Source of the DNA: Ciceribacter sichuanensis
GTDB lineage: Bacteria; Pseudomonadota; Alphaproteobacteria; Rhizobiales; Rhizobiaceae
Assembly: GCF_024055605.1 (NCBI RefSeq)
Contig: NZ_JAMXLX010000007.1
Span: forward strand, 237,517 to 301,516
Direction of reading: 5' to 3'
Length of the DNA stretch: 64,000 bases
Under the pieces are notes generated by a model. The model was given only the letters and a program-made list of their open reading frames with translations. It was not told where the DNA came from and did no database searches. The position numbers and the translations under genes are program-made. Below, piece by piece: positions 1 through 8,119 of this stretch; within the stretch, counting starts at the first letter, position 1, and every line of letters starts with the position of its first letter.

Positions 1-908
1 CCGACGAATTCGTCATGCACGGCATCGACGACGAAAAAGCGTTCGGCCGACGTGCAGACCTGCCCGGACATATGAAAGGCGGCAGTGACGGCACCGGGCG
101 CGGCGACATCAAGCGGCGCGTTCGCGGTGATGATCATCGGGTCGGAACCACCCGCCTCGATCACCGCCGGCTTCATCTGGGCTGCCGCGGCCATGGCCAC
201 CGCCTTACCGGCTGCAACCGAACCCGTGAAGGCGACGGCATGGGTTTTCGGCGAAGCGATCAGCGCGGCGGCAAGCTCGGCGCCTCCCGGAAGGCAGGCG
301 ATCAGCCCCTCCGGCAAAGCTTCGAACACGGTCATGAATTCGAGCGTGGAAAGCGTCGTTGCGGGAGCAGGCTTGATGATGCAGGCATTACCCGAGGCAA
401 GCGAGGCCGCAACCGTCCAGCACATCAGCAGGATCGGGAAGTTGAACGGCATGATATGCACGCTGACGCCGAGCGCCTCGTAGCGCGCATGCTGGAACGA
501 CCCCGCCTGCGTCGTGCCCGCAACCTTGCCCGCCTCATCACGCGCCATCTCGGCGAAATAACGGAAAGCGCCGGCACAATTCGCCACCTCGCCGATCGCC
601 TCGGGATAGGGCTTGCCCATCTCGCGCGACATCAACTCCGCGCAACGCCGCATGTCGGTTGCCTCGATGCGGTTAGCAATGCGGTGAAGGATGGTGGCTC
701 GCGTCTTCGCGTCTAGTCGCTTCCAGTCACGCTGCGCCGCCGTTGCGGCGGCAAGCACGGTTTCCATCTCGGCGGCCGTCGTCTCGGCAAAGCTGCCGAC
801 GGTCGCAAGCGTCGCCGGGTCGATCACCACATGGCGCTCGCCCTCGCTCTGAACATAGGCGGGGTGCCGGTAGAAAACGGGTTCGGCTGGATTGAACATA
901 TCAGTCAT
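1..908 (-). CDS. Aldehyde dehydrogenase, C-terminal part outside window
   Basis: Reading the minus strand from the ATG at 908 gives about 302 residues that stay open to the window edge, so the C-terminal third is missing. The protein looks like an NAD(P)-dependent aldehyde dehydrogenase. It has the substrate-channel Asn in a PFNFP motif (about residue 156), the general-base Glu in EAGGSDP (about 249; most relatives have ELGGK here) and the catalytic Cys in SGQVCTS (about 283). It is the last gene seen of the minus-strand operon that begins with the binding protein at 6966, separated from the cupin gene by a repeat-bearing 150-base gap. The aldehyde substrate cannot be read; by context it derives from the compound imported by the neighbouring transporter (inference). 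Confidence 0.9.
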   Translation of the reverse strand, partial: MTDMFNPAEPVFYRHPAYVQSEGERHVVIDPATLATVGSFAETTAAEMETVLAAATAAQRDWKRLDAKTRATILHRIANRIEATDMRRCAELMSREMGKPYPEAIGEVANCAGAFRYFAEMARDEAGKVAGTTQAGSFQHARYEALGVSVHIMPFNFPILLMCWTVAASLASGNACIIKPAPATTLSTLEFMTVFEALPEGLIACLPGGAELAAALIASPKTHAVAFTGSVAAGKAVAMAAAAQMKPAVIEAGGSDPMIITANAPLDVAAPGAVTAAFHMSGQVCTSAERFFVVDAVHDEFV

Positions 909-940
909 TTCCTTGGCATTCTGCGAACAAGCTTGTTTTG

Positions 941-1050
941 CCCCTCATCCGCCTGCCGGCACCTTCTCCCCGCAAGCGGGGCGCAGGAACAAAGCCGCAG
1001 CATTTCATCCCGCTCTCCCCGTCTGCGGGGAGAGGGCAGGGTGAGGGGCC
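941..1050. repeat. RIME-like palindromic intergenic repeat
   Basis: A 110-base element fills the gap between two genes of the operon. It starts with CCCCTCA (941-947) and ends with the complement TGAGGGG (1042-1048). Inside are two hairpins: CTTCTCCCCG-CAAG-CGGGG on the left and CTCTCCCC-GTCTG-CGGGGAGAG on the right. The left segment, with CTGCCGGCACC before the stem, resembles the rhizobial intergenic mosaic elements known from Rhizobium and Sinorhizobium. No coding potential is seen. It may form mRNA hairpins between the cupin and dehydrogenase messages. Confidence 0.7.
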
Positions 1051-1059
1051 AATTCTCGT

Positions 1060-1407
1060 TTAGCGGATCATGTAGACCTTCTTCACCGTCTCATGGACGG
1101 TGCATTCGCCCTTCCAGTCCTTCGGGAAGAAGGCTGCGGTATCGGGCGTGATCTCGATCACCTCACCGCTCTCATGCACATAGGTGCAGCGACCCTCGAG
1201 GAAGTGGCAGAACTCGTCGCTCGTGACATGGCAGAACCACTTGCCGGGCGTACAGATCCATAGCCCACTTTCGGATTCTCCGTTCGGTCCCTTGTAGATG
1301 ACCTTGCCGGAGGTGCGGCTTTCGCCCTCGATCATGGTGGGGATCACGCCCCAGTCCTTGAGGTCGGTTTCCTCGAGCGGCTTGCGCATCAGGGGTGTCG
1401 CAGTCAT
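1060..1407 (-). CDS. Small cupin protein (DUF861-type), copy 1
   Basis: This 115-residue single-domain cupin resembles the DUF861 / EutQ-like family, small beta-barrel proteins often beside amine or ureide catabolic genes. Visible are the paired features typical of the family: a DEFCHFLEG turn (about residues 63-71), a GE-V-EI-PD-AAFFP strand and a WKGECTVHETVKKVY tail. It is clearly a paralogue of the next gene upstream (shared blocks KGPN, SGLW/SGIWVCTPG, DEFCHF, GECTV-ET). It is the seventh gene of the minus-strand operon. The biochemical role is unknown; a sugar or amine isomerase, hydrolase or lyase-like activity is possible but unproven. Confidence 0.85.
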   Translation of the reverse strand: MTATPLMRKPLEETDLKDWGVIPTMIEGESRTSGKVIYKGPNGESESGLWICTPGKWFCHVTSDEFCHFLEGRCTYVHESGEVIEITPDTAAFFPKDWKGECTVHETVKKVYMIR

Positions 1408-1436
1408 GGGATGTTTCCTTTCGTTTTATCGGTCGG

Positions 1437-1799
1437 TCAGACCAGCATGTAGATGTTGCGCATGGTCTCGATCACGGTGCATTCGCCCGTCCAGCCGCCG
1501 GGGAACATGACGACGGTGCCCGGCTCCACCTCGATCACCTCGCCGGCATCCGAGCGGTAGACCGCGCGGCCCGCGACGAAATGGCAGAACTCGTCACGCG
1601 GAATGGAAAGCCGCCAGCGGCCCGGCGTGCAGACCCAGATGCCGGACTCCGGCTGGTTGTTCGGCCCCTTGAACACCAGCCGGCCGGAGGAATGAGACCG
1701 ACCCTCCAGGCTGTCCGGCTGGTCGCCCCAGTCCACGAGATCGGAAAAGGTCGTCGCGTTATGGATATGCGGCGCCGAGGATTGGGTGGTATCAACCAT
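1437..1799 (-). CDS. Small cupin protein (DUF861-type), copy 2
   Basis: Paralogue of the adjacent cupin, about 120 residues, with the same DEFCHF, VMFPGGW and GECTVIETM blocks. The start is placed at the ATG at 1799, which overlaps the stop of the upstream glycosyltransferase gene by eight bases and suggests translational coupling; an in-frame ATG three codons earlier (1808) is the alternative. Two adjacent single-domain cupins may form a heteromer or act on successive intermediates (inference). Function is not known. The tight coupling to the glycosyltransferase gene argues that cupin and transferase act in one process. Confidence 0.85.
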   Translation of the reverse strand: MVDTTQSSAPHIHNATTFSDLVDWGDQPDSLEGRSHSSGRLVFKGPNNQPESGIWVCTPGRWRLSIPRDEFCHFVAGRAVYRSDAGEVIEVEPGTVVMFPGGWTGECTVIETMRNIYMLV

Positions 1800-3084
1800 T
1801 ATAGGCACCGGTCTTCACGAGTTCATCGAGGATGCCGGCCGCCTTCTGCGGGCCGTTCCATGCCTGCATGTGGGCGCTGGTCGCCGCAAGCTTCGCCTTC
1901 ATCGCAGGGCTGTTGATGCAGGCATCGAGCTTTTCCGCGAGATCCGCATCCGTCCAGTCGTAACGCGGCATCTTGAAACCGTGGCCGGTCTCGTCGACGC
2001 GCGTGGCGTTGTCGTGGCCGTCCCATACATAGGGCATGATGATCGCCGGCTTGCCGAAATAAAGGCATTCGGTGAAGGAGTTGTTGCCGCCGTGATGGAT
2101 GACGGCGTCGACCTGCGGAATGACGGAGGGCTGCGGAAACCAGCTGTCGACGACGACATTGCCCGGCAGATTGTCATACTGGTCCTTGTAATCGCCGACA
2201 TTGACGAGCGCCCGGTAGGGCAGCTTGCCGATGGTCGCGATCAGGCGTTTCAGGAGGTCCGTATCGCCGGCACCGAGCGAGCCGAAGGAAATATAGAGGA
2301 GCGGCTTGTCGTTGTTTTCAGCGAATGTCGGAACCTCGTAGGATTTTTCCTTGCGGACACAGCCCTCGAGATACTGGAACCGGTTCGGATCGAGCGGATG
2401 CTCGCGGTCGAATTTCACCGACTCAGGGTAGAGCAAGAGGTTCATGAAGGGCGAGGCCTCGAAGAACTGGCCGATCGGATAGGCCGCCTCTCCGCTCTCG
2501 GCAAGGAAGCCGTTGAAGTCGTCGTGGATCGGCTTGATGACCGCGTTGAAATGATCGCGATAGGCCGCATGGCAGGCAAAGTCCTTCTCGCCGCAGCCGG
2601 AAAGATGGGGCGGGATCTTCGGGTCCTCGATCTCGTTTTCCGAGCAGGAGATGATGCGTACCCAGGGCTTGCCGAACTGCTTGATCGCGGGGAAGAGAAT
2701 GACGTTGTCGACGCAGATGAGGTCCGGCTTGATCTTCGCCAGCACGCCCGGCAGGTCCTTCTGCGCCCATTTGGCGCTATCGACGATCGCCGTCCAGCAA
2801 TCCTTCACGTAGTTGTCGATCTGGTCGTAGGGGGATTTGCGGAAATTCGGGATGTGGCCATTGATGAAGTCCTCCCAGAACTTCGCCATCTGCTCGGGCG
2901 GCATCGGCTCGGAAAGGTTCACCGGATGGGCCTCGAAGCCGTATCCCTCATAGACCGAGACGAAACCGGGATCGGAGAGGAAGACGGCCTTGTGGCCGAG
3001 CGCCTCGACCGCCTGGGCAATGCCGACCGAGTTCAGCGCCGGGCCGAAGGCCGCCTCCGGAAAGAATGCAATTGTCTTGGACAT
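1792..3084 (-). CDS. GT1-family glycosyltransferase (UGT/MGT-like), copy 1
   Basis: A 430-residue protein of the GT-B fold, family 1 type, normally transferring a sugar from an NDP-sugar to a small acceptor. The N-terminal half starts with a FFPEAAFGPALNSVGIA segment, the acceptor-side Rossmann domain. The C-terminal half carries the nucleotide-sugar signature: WFPQ (about 315), HHGGNNS (330-336), and PYVWDGHDNA (about 351-360), where plant and macrolide enzymes usually have D-Q or D-N. It is about 40 percent identical by eye to the transferase at 8120-9418. It is cotranscribed with a PotABCD-like importer and the cupins, which is unusual because GT1 enzymes are normally biosynthetic or detoxifying. 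Acceptor and donor are unknown. Confidence 0.88.
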   Translation of the reverse strand: MSKTIAFFPEAAFGPALNSVGIAQAVEALGHKAVFLSDPGFVSVYEGYGFEAHPVNLSEPMPPEQMAKFWEDFINGHIPNFRKSPYDQIDNYVKDCWTAIVDSAKWAQKDLPGVLAKIKPDLICVDNVILFPAIKQFGKPWVRIISCSENEIEDPKIPPHLSGCGEKDFACHAAYRDHFNAVIKPIHDDFNGFLAESGEAAYPIGQFFEASPFMNLLLYPESVKFDREHPLDPNRFQYLEGCVRKEKSYEVPTFAENNDKPLLYISFGSLGAGDTDLLKRLIATIGKLPYRALVNVGDYKDQYDNLPGNVVVDSWFPQPSVIPQVDAVIHHGGNNSFTECLYFGKPAIIMPYVWDGHDNATRVDETGHGFKMPRYDWTDADLAEKLDACINSPAMKAKLAATSAHMQAWNGPQKAAGILDELVKTGAYNG

Positions 3085-3103
3085 GGTGTTCCCCTGTTCT
3101 CGT

Positions 3104-4147
3104 TTATTGGAAGAGCCGGCATTTCACCGGGTCGATGCCGAGGCTCAGCGTGTCGCCGATCCGCCAGGCACCCGCGCCGCTGGCCGGCACGCGAACCTGA
3201 AGCGGTGTCTCCGCGGCGGCGGTCTTGACGTGCAGCACGCGGTCGAGGCCGTGATAGGCGATCTCCGCGATTACGCCGGCGACCGGCAGGCTGCCGGAGG
3301 CCGCAACCGCGATATTCTCGGGCCGGACGGCAAGCGTCGCCGCACCGGGCCCGGCATCAGCCATCGCAAGCCGCAGGCCATCGGCCTCGAAGAGGCCATC
3401 CGTGCCGACCTTGCCGTCGATGAAATTCATCACGCCGATGAAGTTTGCGACGAAGCGGTCGGCCGGCCGCTCGTAGACTTCTTCCGGTGCCCCGACCTGC
3501 AGAAGGCGGCCATCCTTCAGGATCACCATACGGTCGGCCATGACCAGCGCCTCTTCCTGATCGTGGGTCACGATGATGAAGGTGATGCCGGCCTCATGCT
3601 GCATGCGCTTCAATTCGAGCTGCATCTTTTCCCGAAGCTTCTTGTCGAGCGCGCCGAGCGGTTCGTCGAGAAGCAGCACCTTGGGCCGCTTCACCAGGGC
3701 GCGGGCGAGCGCCACGCGCTGCTTCTGGCCGCCGGAAAGCTGTTCCGGCTTGCGCTCGGAAAACTGCGTCAGGTCCGTCATCGCCAGTGTCTCGTCGACC
3801 CGCCGGCGGATCTCAGCCTTGTCCAGCCGCTCCATTTCGAGCCCGTAGGAAAGGTTCTGCCGCACCGTCATGTGGGGGAAAAGCGCATAGGACTGGAACA
3901 TCAGGTTGAGCGGCCGCTTCTCCGGCGGCAGCGGCGAGATGTCCTTGCCATCGAGTAGGATGCGGCCCGCACTCGGCGTCTCGAAGCCGGCGAGCATGCG
4001 CAGGAGCGTGGTCTTGCCGCAGCCCGAGGGACCGAGCAGCGCGAAGAATTCATTCTCGCGGATATCGAGCGAAATGCTGTCGACGGCGGTGATCGGCCCG
4101 AAGGTCTTGGCGACACTCTCGATGCGCAGGATCGGTGAACTGCTCAT
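3104..4147 (-). CDS. ABC transporter ATPase, PotA-like
   Basis: Cytoplasmic ATPase of a polyamine/opine-type importer, about 347 residues. Walker A GPSGCGKTT (about 39-47), Q-loop MFQSYALFPHMT, signature LSGGQKQR (about 137-144), Walker B VLLLDEP (about 157-163) and switch His in VTHDQEE are all present, followed by a C-terminal TOBE-type regulatory domain. The start is set at the ATG at 4147, which overlaps the stop of the permease gene upstream (ATGA), rather than at an open extension nine codons longer. The substrate cannot be inferred from the ATPase; PotA-class ATPases serve polyamines, Fe3+, thiamine and opine-like compounds. Confidence 0.92.
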   Translation of the reverse strand: MSSSPILRIESVAKTFGPITAVDSISLDIRENEFFALLGPSGCGKTTLLRMLAGFETPSAGRILLDGKDISPLPPEKRPLNLMFQSYALFPHMTVRQNLSYGLEMERLDKAEIRRRVDETLAMTDLTQFSERKPEQLSGGQKQRVALARALVKRPKVLLLDEPLGALDKKLREKMQLELKRMQHEAGITFIIVTHDQEEALVMADRMVILKDGRLLQVGAPEEVYERPADRFVANFIGVMNFIDGKVGTDGLFEADGLRLAMADAGPGAATLAVRPENIAVAASGSLPVAGVIAEIAYHGLDRVLHVKTAAAETPLQVRVPASGAGAWRIGDTLSLGIDPVKCRLFQ

Positions 4148-4935
4148 GGGACCTGCTGTTCTCTGTTCAGCCATTGCGAGATCAGGAGAACCGTCGCGCT
4201 GACCGCCATGACGATGGTGGCGAGCGCGTTGACCTCCGGCGTGATGCCGAAACGGATCATCGAATAGATCTGCATGGGGAGGGTGATGGACGAGCGGCCG
4301 GCGCCCGCCGTGAAGAAGGCGATGATGAACTCATCGACCGAAAGCGTGAAAGCGAGCAGCGCGCCGGCGACGATCGAGGGCAGGAGAACCGGAAAGGTCA
4401 CGCGCCAGAAGGTCGTCCAGCCGGAAGCGCCGAGATCGCGCGATGCCTCGACGATGGAAAAATCGAAATGCTTGAGCCGGGCGCGCACGACCGAGCAGAC
4501 GAAGGCAAGGTCGAAGATCACATGGCTGATGACGATGGTGTGCAGGCCCATCGTCAGGCCAAGCCGGGAGAAGAATGTGAGAAGAGCCACGGCAAGCACG
4601 ATATCGGGGATGACCATCGGCGCAAACGCGAGCGCCTCCAGCCCGCTGCTCTTGCGCCGCCGCGTTTCCATGCCAAGCGCCAGCAGGGTGCCGAGCACCG
4701 TCGAGACCACTGTGGCGAAGACGGCGACGATCAACGTATTCCAGGCGGCGCGCAGAATATCGGTGTTGGAAAGAAGCGCCCCGTACCAGCGGGTCGAAAA
4801 ACCGGACCAGGACGTCGGCAGGCCGCTGTCGTTGAAGGAGAGCAGCACCAGAACAGCAATCGGCAGATAGAGGAAGCCGAACACCAGCAACAGGACGATG
4901 CGGCCCGGCAGCTTACCGGAAAATGTGGCGTTCAT
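4144..4935 (-). CDS. ABC transporter permease, PotC-like
   Basis: Integral membrane permease of 263 residues with about six hydrophobic segments. The binding-protein-dependent permease loop is visible as EASRDLGASGWTTFWRVTFP (about 143-162), the site that docks on the ATPase. It partners the permease encoded just upstream; the two genes overlap by four bases (ATGA at 4932-4935), as does its stop with the ATPase start. The order permease-permease-ATPase after the binding protein matches PotDBCA-like importers. Confidence 0.92.
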   Translation of the reverse strand: MNATFSGKLPGRIVLLLVFGFLYLPIAVLVLLSFNDSGLPTSWSGFSTRWYGALLSNTDILRAAWNTLIVAVFATVVSTVLGTLLALGMETRRRKSSGLEALAFAPMVIPDIVLAVALLTFFSRLGLTMGLHTIVISHVIFDLAFVCSVVRARLKHFDFSIVEASRDLGASGWTTFWRVTFPVLLPSIVAGALLAFTLSVDEFIIAFFTAGAGRSSITLPMQIYSMIRFGITPEVNALATIVMAVSATVLLISQWLNREQQVP

Positions 4936-5837
4936 TGCGCCGCCTCCCCTCTCCGCTCACCCGAAGCGTGAGCGGTGGCACGCGCCTGAACCAGCAGCAG
5001 CACGATCATCGTGGCGATCAGGGCCGCACCGAGAGCCGCGCCGAAGGGCCAGTCATTGGCCGTCAGGAACTGGTCGTAAACGAGATTGCCGACCATCTGG
5101 AAACGGCCGCCGCCGAGAAGCGCCGGCGTGACGAAATTGCCGATCGACAGCACGAAGACGAAGACACCGCCGGCCGCGACACCCGGCATGGTCAAAGGCA
5201 GGGTCACGCGCAGGAAGGTGCGTACCGGCCCGGCCCCGAGATCGCGCGAGGCCTCCATCAGCTCCGGGTTCAGCCGCGACAGCGTCGAATAGATCGCGAG
5301 GATGACGAAGGGCAGGTAGTTGTAGACGAGACCGGTGATGACGGCGGCTTCCGTATAAAGCATCGACAACGGCTCCCCGGTATAACCGAGCGAACGCAGC
5401 AGATTGTTGATGAGGCCCTCGCGGTTGAGCAGCACGATCCAGGCATAGGTGCGGATCAGGTAATTGCTCCAGAAGGGCAGCACCGCGAAGAACAGCAGGA
5501 TCGGCTGGGTCATGCGCGGTGCGCGGCTGATCGCATACGCCGCTGGATAGGCAATGAGAATCGCAACGACCGTCGCCGTCAGGGCGATGCGGGCGGAATT
5601 GAGAAAGATCTTCGCGTAGAGCGGATCGACGACGCGGGCGAAATTCTCCAGCGTGAACGTGTATTCCACGCCACCCCAGACGCCGCGTTCGAAGAAGGCA
5701 TAGCTCAGGACGAGCACGCATGGCACCACCATGAAGGCGACGAGCCAGGCGACGCCGGGCGCGGCGAGCAGGTTCGGTCTGGCGGCGTTGAAAGACAAAG
5801 GCATACTCCGGCGAAGCCAGGCCCGGCTTTCGCTCAT
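4932..5837 (-). CDS. ABC transporter permease, PotB-like
   Basis: First permease of the importer, about 300 residues, with a typical opening PGVAWLVAFMVVPC membrane segment and the EAA loop EASRDLGAGPVRTFLRVTLP. The start is uncertain: the open frame extends to 5903, but that extension is not permease-like. ATG at 5837 (used here) and ATG at 5804 both give a normal N-terminus; none has a strong ribosome binding site. It forms the channel with the PotC-like subunit. Confidence 0.88.
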   Translation of the reverse strand: MSESRAWLRRSMPLSFNAARPNLLAAPGVAWLVAFMVVPCVLVLSYAFFERGVWGGVEYTFTLENFARVVDPLYAKIFLNSARIALTATVVAILIAYPAAYAISRAPRMTQPILLFFAVLPFWSNYLIRTYAWIVLLNREGLINNLLRSLGYTGEPLSMLYTEAAVITGLVYNYLPFVILAIYSTLSRLNPELMEASRDLGAGPVRTFLRVTLPLTMPGVAAGGVFVFVLSIGNFVTPALLGGGRFQMVGNLVYDQFLTANDWPFGAALGAALIATMIVLLLVQARATAHASGERRGEAAQ

Positions 5838-5907
5838 CGATGGTTCATGAATGAATGACCGCCCATGGCGGCCGGAAACCATCCGCCGCCATGGAAGGAT
5901 CAACCGG

Positions 5908-6966
5908 TCAGTTCGCGGCCTTGATCTCGCTCACGATGCGGGAATAGTCCTTCTGCGCGGAACCGAGATCGCGAAGAAGCTCGTATTTGACGAGATCGGC
6001 AGGCGCCATGGCCATGTTCGAATATTGCTCGGCAAGCGCCTTGTCGAGGCTTTCCATGGCAGCCTTGTTCGGCACCTTGTAGAGGATGTTCTGAGCAGCC
6101 CAGGCGTGGTTCTTGGCGTCGAGGATGAAGTTGATGAACTTCATCGCGGCATCCTTGTGCTCGGAACTCTTCATCACGACGATGGTGTCGATCCAGAGGT
6201 CGGAGCCTTCCTTCGGCACGACGAACTTAATCTCCTTGTTCTCGGTGATGCCGTAATTGCACCAGCCGTCCCAGGCATGCACGAGCGAAGCCTCGCCGGA
6301 CACGAGCTTCGAATAGAAGGTCGTGTCGTCATAGGCGAGAAGCGTCTTCTTCGCCTCGATCAGGAGGTTCTTCACCTCCTCCAGCTTGGCCGGGTCCTTT
6401 TCGTTGACGGAATATCCCTTGGCGAGTTCGCCCGCCGCCATCAGCCAGCGGTCGGTCGCGAGCATCGTGGTCTTGCCCTTCAGGGCGTCTGTCGGCTGGA
6501 GCAGGTTCAGCCAGCTGTCCGGCGTGCCCTGAACGAGGTCGGACCGGTAGCAGAGACCGGTCGTGCCCCAGGTATAGGGAACGGAGAAGGCGTTGCCCGG
6601 ATCATAGGCGAGCGTGGTCGCTTCCGGATAGAGATTGGCAAGGTTCGGCACAGCCGCCTTGTCGATCGGCTCCGCCAGCCCCTGCCCGTTCAGGATTTCT
6701 GCAAAAGGCGAGGAGACGAAGACGACGTCATAACCCTTGCCGCCGCTCGCCATCAGCTTGCCCATGATCTCTTCATTGGTGGCGTGGTTGACCACCTCGA
6801 TCTCCAGCCCGGTCGCGGCCTTGAAGGCATCGGCGATATCCGGAGCCATGTAGCCATCCCAGTTCGAGATGACGAGATCGGCGGCGGATGCCGCGCCAGC
6901 CGCAAGGCTTGCAGCAAGAAGCACCGCGGCCGCAGAGGTCGCAGTCAGTCCGTTCTTCGCTTTCAC
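5908..6966 (-). CDS. Periplasmic solute-binding protein, PotD-like
   Basis: Binding protein of the spermidine/putrescine class (family 1-type extracellular solute-binding fold). The start is set at the GTG at 6966, preceded by GGGAG at a spacing of seven; an upstream frame to 7011 lacks such a site. This leaves a clear Sec signal peptide of about 28 residues ending AAGAASA before ADLVISNWDGYM, whose NWDGY motif is typical of PotD/PotF-like proteins. First gene of the eight-gene minus-strand operon and divergent from the GntR gene, so probably the operon's promoter lies in 6967-7180. Substrate unknown; a polyamine-, amino-acid- or opine-like amine is likely by family (inference). Confidence 0.9.
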   Translation of the reverse strand: MKAKNGLTATSAAAVLLAASLAAGAASAADLVISNWDGYMAPDIADAFKAATGLEIEVVNHATNEEIMGKLMASGGKGYDVVFVSSPFAEILNGQGLAEPIDKAAVPNLANLYPEATTLAYDPGNAFSVPYTWGTTGLCYRSDLVQGTPDSWLNLLQPTDALKGKTTMLATDRWLMAAGELAKGYSVNEKDPAKLEEVKNLLIEAKKTLLAYDDTTFYSKLVSGEASLVHAWDGWCNYGITENKEIKFVVPKEGSDLWIDTIVVMKSSEHKDAAMKFINFILDAKNHAWAAQNILYKVPNKAAMESLDKALAEQYSNMAMAPADLVKYELLRDLGSAQKDYSRIVSEIKAAN

Positions 6967-7180
6967 GGAAGACTCCCTTGTTTCGATTGTTCCAGCCTCT
7001 TTGATGGGCACGCCGGTTCTCCGGTCTCATTCCCAGTCGAGTTGCAGTATTATTTAGAAAAAAAATACGTCAATAGGGGTCGTGCATTTTTGTGTGCGGA
7101 AACGAAAACCGGTTTTGACGCACTTGCTAAACTGCGACGCAAAGGGCAGCATGCACGGTCATGGAGAGTAGTTGCCGCCG

Positions 7181-8113
7181 ATGAGCCAGGAACCGAAACG
7201 TACCAATTTCCGCCATGTCGAACTGGCGCAAAAAATACTGGATGTCGCCGGCGAGCGCGGAATGCTTCCCGGCGAACGGCTTGCCGAACAGGCACTGGCC
7301 TCCCTTTGCAATGTGTCTAGAACCCCGATACGCAAGGCTTTGCAGATACTTGCCGAGCGCGAACTGGTGGCGGCGGACACCGATGGCGGCTATTTCCTGG
7401 CGGTCGATCCCGTCGCCACGGGGCGTCTTGAGGATACGTCGGAAGGCGAAGGTGAAAACGAAATCTACGCCGCGATCCTGCGTGATCTTTCAGCTGGTCG
7501 CATCGGCGAAAGCCAGACGATTGCCGCCCTGCAGCGCCGCTATGAAGTCTCCCGGCAGACGGTACAAAATGCGCTGATGAAACTGGCAGAGGAAAGCCTC
7601 GCGGAGCGTGGTTCCGGCCAACAATGGGTGCTGAAGCAATTCGCCATCAGCGGCGATGCCACCGCCAAGAGCTATGAGTTCCGTCTGGCGACCGAACCGC
7701 TGGCGCTGACGCTGCCCGACTTCAAGCGCGATATCCCAGCCATGACGGCGCTTCGCCAGTCCATGCTGATCCTGCGCGGCATGAACGAGACGACCTTCGA
7801 CCGGAAACTCTTCGACCGCACGGATTTCGATTTCCATCTATTGATCGCCCGCTCCTGCGGCAACCCCTTCATGGCGGAAGCGCTGACCAATCACCACCGG
7901 CGCCGGCGCGCGACGCCTCCAGCCGCGCACGTCAACGCCTTCCGCCTCATGCAGTCCAACCTCGAACACATCCAGATCCTCGAGCAGATCGAGCGTGGCC
8001 AGATGGAGCTTGCCGCCGATCTCATGCGTGTGCATATACAGCTTTCCCAGACCCAGCGTCCCCGGCTTGCCGGACGCGGCGTCCCTCCCGCCTTCAAGCT
8101 CGTCGCGCGTTAA
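7181..8113 (+). CDS. GntR-type regulator with FCD domain and two winged helices
   Basis: Transcription factor of about 310 residues. Unusually, two GntR-like winged helix-turn-helix units follow each other: the first with LPGERLAEQALASLCNVSRT and PIRKALQIL (about residues 30-55), the second with RYEVSRQTVQNALMKLAEE (about 115-135). A helical ligand-binding FCD-like domain follows, with FDFHLLIARSCGNPF and a late EHIQILEQIERGQ-MRVHI segment that normally supplies metal-binding His. Start: ATG at 7181, or a TTG nine bases earlier that sits five bases after GGAGAG. It is divergent from the transporter operon and leads the glycosyltransferase/dehydrogenase operon, so it probably controls both. 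Confidence 0.85.
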   Translation: MSQEPKRTNFRHVELAQKILDVAGERGMLPGERLAEQALASLCNVSRTPIRKALQILAERELVAADTDGGYFLAVDPVATGRLEDTSEGEGENEIYAAILRDLSAGRIGESQTIAALQRRYEVSRQTVQNALMKLAEESLAERGSGQQWVLKQFAISGDATAKSYEFRLATEPLALTLPDFKRDIPAMTALRQSMLILRGMNETTFDRKLFDRTDFDFHLLIARSCGNPFMAEALTNHHRRRRATPPAAHVNAFRLMQSNLEHIQILEQIERGQMELAADLMRVHIQLSQTQRPRLAGRGVPPAFKLVAR

Positions 8114-8119
8114 TCCTCC

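Noticed and set aside
1786..3228. A 480-codon plus-strand frame opposite the glycosyltransferase
   Set aside because: The minus strand encodes an unmistakable GT1 protein; the plus-strand translation has no domain and is Asp/Arg/Val rich as shadows are.
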